Below, piece after piece: positions 5,919 to 6,631 of a DNA stretch of 6,631 bases. Under the pieces are notes generated by a model. The model was not told the DNA's origin and ran no database searches. It worked only from the letters and a program-made list of their open reading frames with translations. The stretch comes from Treponema sp. GTDB lineage: Bacteria; Spirochaetota; Spirochaetia; Treponematales; Breznakiellaceae. A program made the position numbers and the translations under genes. The stretch is from the NCBI GenBank assembly GCA_009784995.1, contig WQXE01000101.1, forward strand, positions 1-6,631, in the 5' to 3' direction. Numbering within the stretch: position 1 is the first letter of the stretch; each line of letters begins with the position of its first letter.

Positions 5919-6464
5919 TTATTTTCCATGAGAAACAGACAGTACGTCCGCTCCGCGTTCCAGCGCGACCATTCCGGTTCGGGCAAGTTCAAGTATGCCG
6001 TGCGGACGCAAAAGCAAAAGCAAGCCGTTTAACTTTTCCAGATTGCCTGTAGCTTCTATTGTAATGGTAGACTGTGATACATCGACAATACGGGCGCGGA
6101 ATATACCGGCAATTTCCATAACCGCGGGTCGGTTTTTTTCGTCCGCGCCAATTTTTACAAGCATGATTTCACGGCGCAGACAGGTAGCGCTGTCAAGACC
6201 GCGCACGGCGATCACATCAACAAGTTTTTCAAGCTGTTTGATTATTTGATCGAGTATTCGCTCTTCGCCTGTAACCGCGATTGTCATTCTGGAAATAGAA
6301 GAATCCTCAGTTTCTCCCACCGTCAAACTGTCAATATTAAATCCTCTCCGGCTAAAAAGACCTGATACCCTGCTTAATGTTCCGGCTCTATTTTCTACAA
6401 GCGCCGAAACAACATGCTGTTTTATTAATCGCTTTTTACTTTTAGGTTTTTGATCGCCGTTCAT
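5919..6464 (-). CDS. ilvN: Acetolactate synthase small (regulatory) subunit
   Basis: This subunit activates acetolactate synthase and confers feedback control by valine in branched-chain amino-acid synthesis in the cytoplasm. The 181-residue product has an N-terminal ACT domain at about 16-90 with the effector-site pattern ENRAGTLSRV (24-33) and RRGFNIDSLTVG (39-50). N25, G28 and N43 correspond to the valine-site positions of E. coli IlvH (N11, G14, N29). SRMTIAV (58-64) is the next conserved strand. The C-terminal domain begins at LRREIMLVKI (96-105) and ends near MVALERG. Length fits the family, with a basic leader of about 14 residues. ilvH is an equally valid name. The catalytic subunit gene is not in the window. 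A small ORF ends 12 bp upstream, so the gene probably belongs to an operon entering from the right. Its ribosome site is weak (CGAG, about 7 nt from the ATG). Confidence 0.95.
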   Translation of the reverse strand: MNGDQKPKSKKRLIKQHVVSALVENRAGTLSRVSGLFSRRGFNIDSLTVGETEDSSISRMTIAVTGEERILDQIIKQLEKLVDVIAVRGLDSATCLRREIMLVKIGADEKNRPAVMEIAGIFRARIVDVSQSTITIEATGNLEKLNGLLLLLRPHGILELARTGMVALERGADVLSVSHGK

Positions 6465-6476
6465 TTTATACTCGTA

Positions 6477-6629
6477 TTATTTTTTTCTTAATGTAGCGGC
6501 GTTCGCGATAAGCTGATTTATTCTAACAAGTTCTTCCCGGATTTCCCTGATTTTATCCAATGCGGCTTGATATCTACCCGCTAAAATATCAGCTTCTGCC
6601 TGATCCAATAAATTAAAAACACGAGCCAT
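6477..6629 (-). CDS. Small helical protein of unknown function, start uncertain at window edge
   Basis: An ATG at 6629 opens 50 codons ending with TAA at 6477, twelve bases before ilvN. The peptide begins MARVFNLLDQAEADILAGRY, then continues with alternating charged and hydrophobic residues (LDKIREIREELVRINQLI) that suggest one or two amphipathic helices or a short coiled coil, ending in RKK. No signal peptide, membrane segment or cysteine motif is present, and I do not recognise the family. Only two bases lie upstream, so the Met may be internal and this may be the C-terminus of a longer protein. Close spacing to ilvN on the same strand supports a shared transcript. Its codons look like those of its neighbours, and the charged-amphipathic pattern argues that it is really translated. 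Confidence 0.6.
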   Translation of the reverse strand: MARVFNLLDQAEADILAGRYQAALDKIREIREELVRINQLIANAATLRKK

Positions 6630-6631
6630 TC

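Noticed and set aside
5995..6249. Plus-strand open frame opposite ilvN
   Set aside because: It lies wholly antisense to conserved ilvN sequence and has basic, low-information content typical of a shadow frame.

Overview
The window holds a run of mostly housekeeping genes from a bacterium with fairly low GC and AT-rich intergenic DNA. The most likely source is a Spirochaetota member close to Treponema. That placement is inferred from the style of the SecA N-terminus and C-terminus, the compact clostridial/spirochaete form of ornithine carbamoyltransferase, and the palindromic repeats. No database search was possible, so it should be held loosely.

Layout from left to right: (1) The 5' end of a minus-strand membrane protein, probably a signalling sensor, runs off the left edge (1-230). 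(2) Divergent from it is a plus-strand pair, ornithine carbamoyltransferase (338-1279) and ribonuclease HI (1295-1759), 15 bp apart and probably co-transcribed. (3) A 109-bp convergent gap carries an imperfect 18-bp inverted repeat built from TTCGTG/CACGAA units. (4) secA, the ATPase of the Sec translocase, is complete on the minus strand (1869-4643). (5) A 194-bp divergent intergenic region holds three perfect hairpins with 3-nt loops, a 13-bp near-perfect direct repeat containing -10 boxes, and promoters facing both ways. (6) An OppF-type ABC ATPase (4838-5908) carries an in-frame 31-residue segment encoded by a palindromic repeat, and ends in a tail encoded by another palindrome. (7) The regulatory subunit of acetolactate synthase (5919-6464, minus) is convergent with oppF. 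A small helical ORF of at least 50 codons (6477-6629, minus) precedes it in a likely operon that enters from the right.

The genes do not form one pathway: arginine/citrulline metabolism, RNA-DNA hybrid removal, protein export, peptide uptake and branched-chain amino-acid synthesis are simply neighbours. I found no defence system, mobile-element gene, CRISPR array, tRNA or rRNA. What stands out is the small palindromic repeat content. There are two elements of related design, one intergenic and one translated inside a conserved ATPase. There is also a cluster of hairpins whose flanking repeat duplicates a promoter. secA and oppF both lack a Shine-Dalgarno sequence and have a -10 box 6-7 bp before the ATG, so leaderless transcripts are possible.
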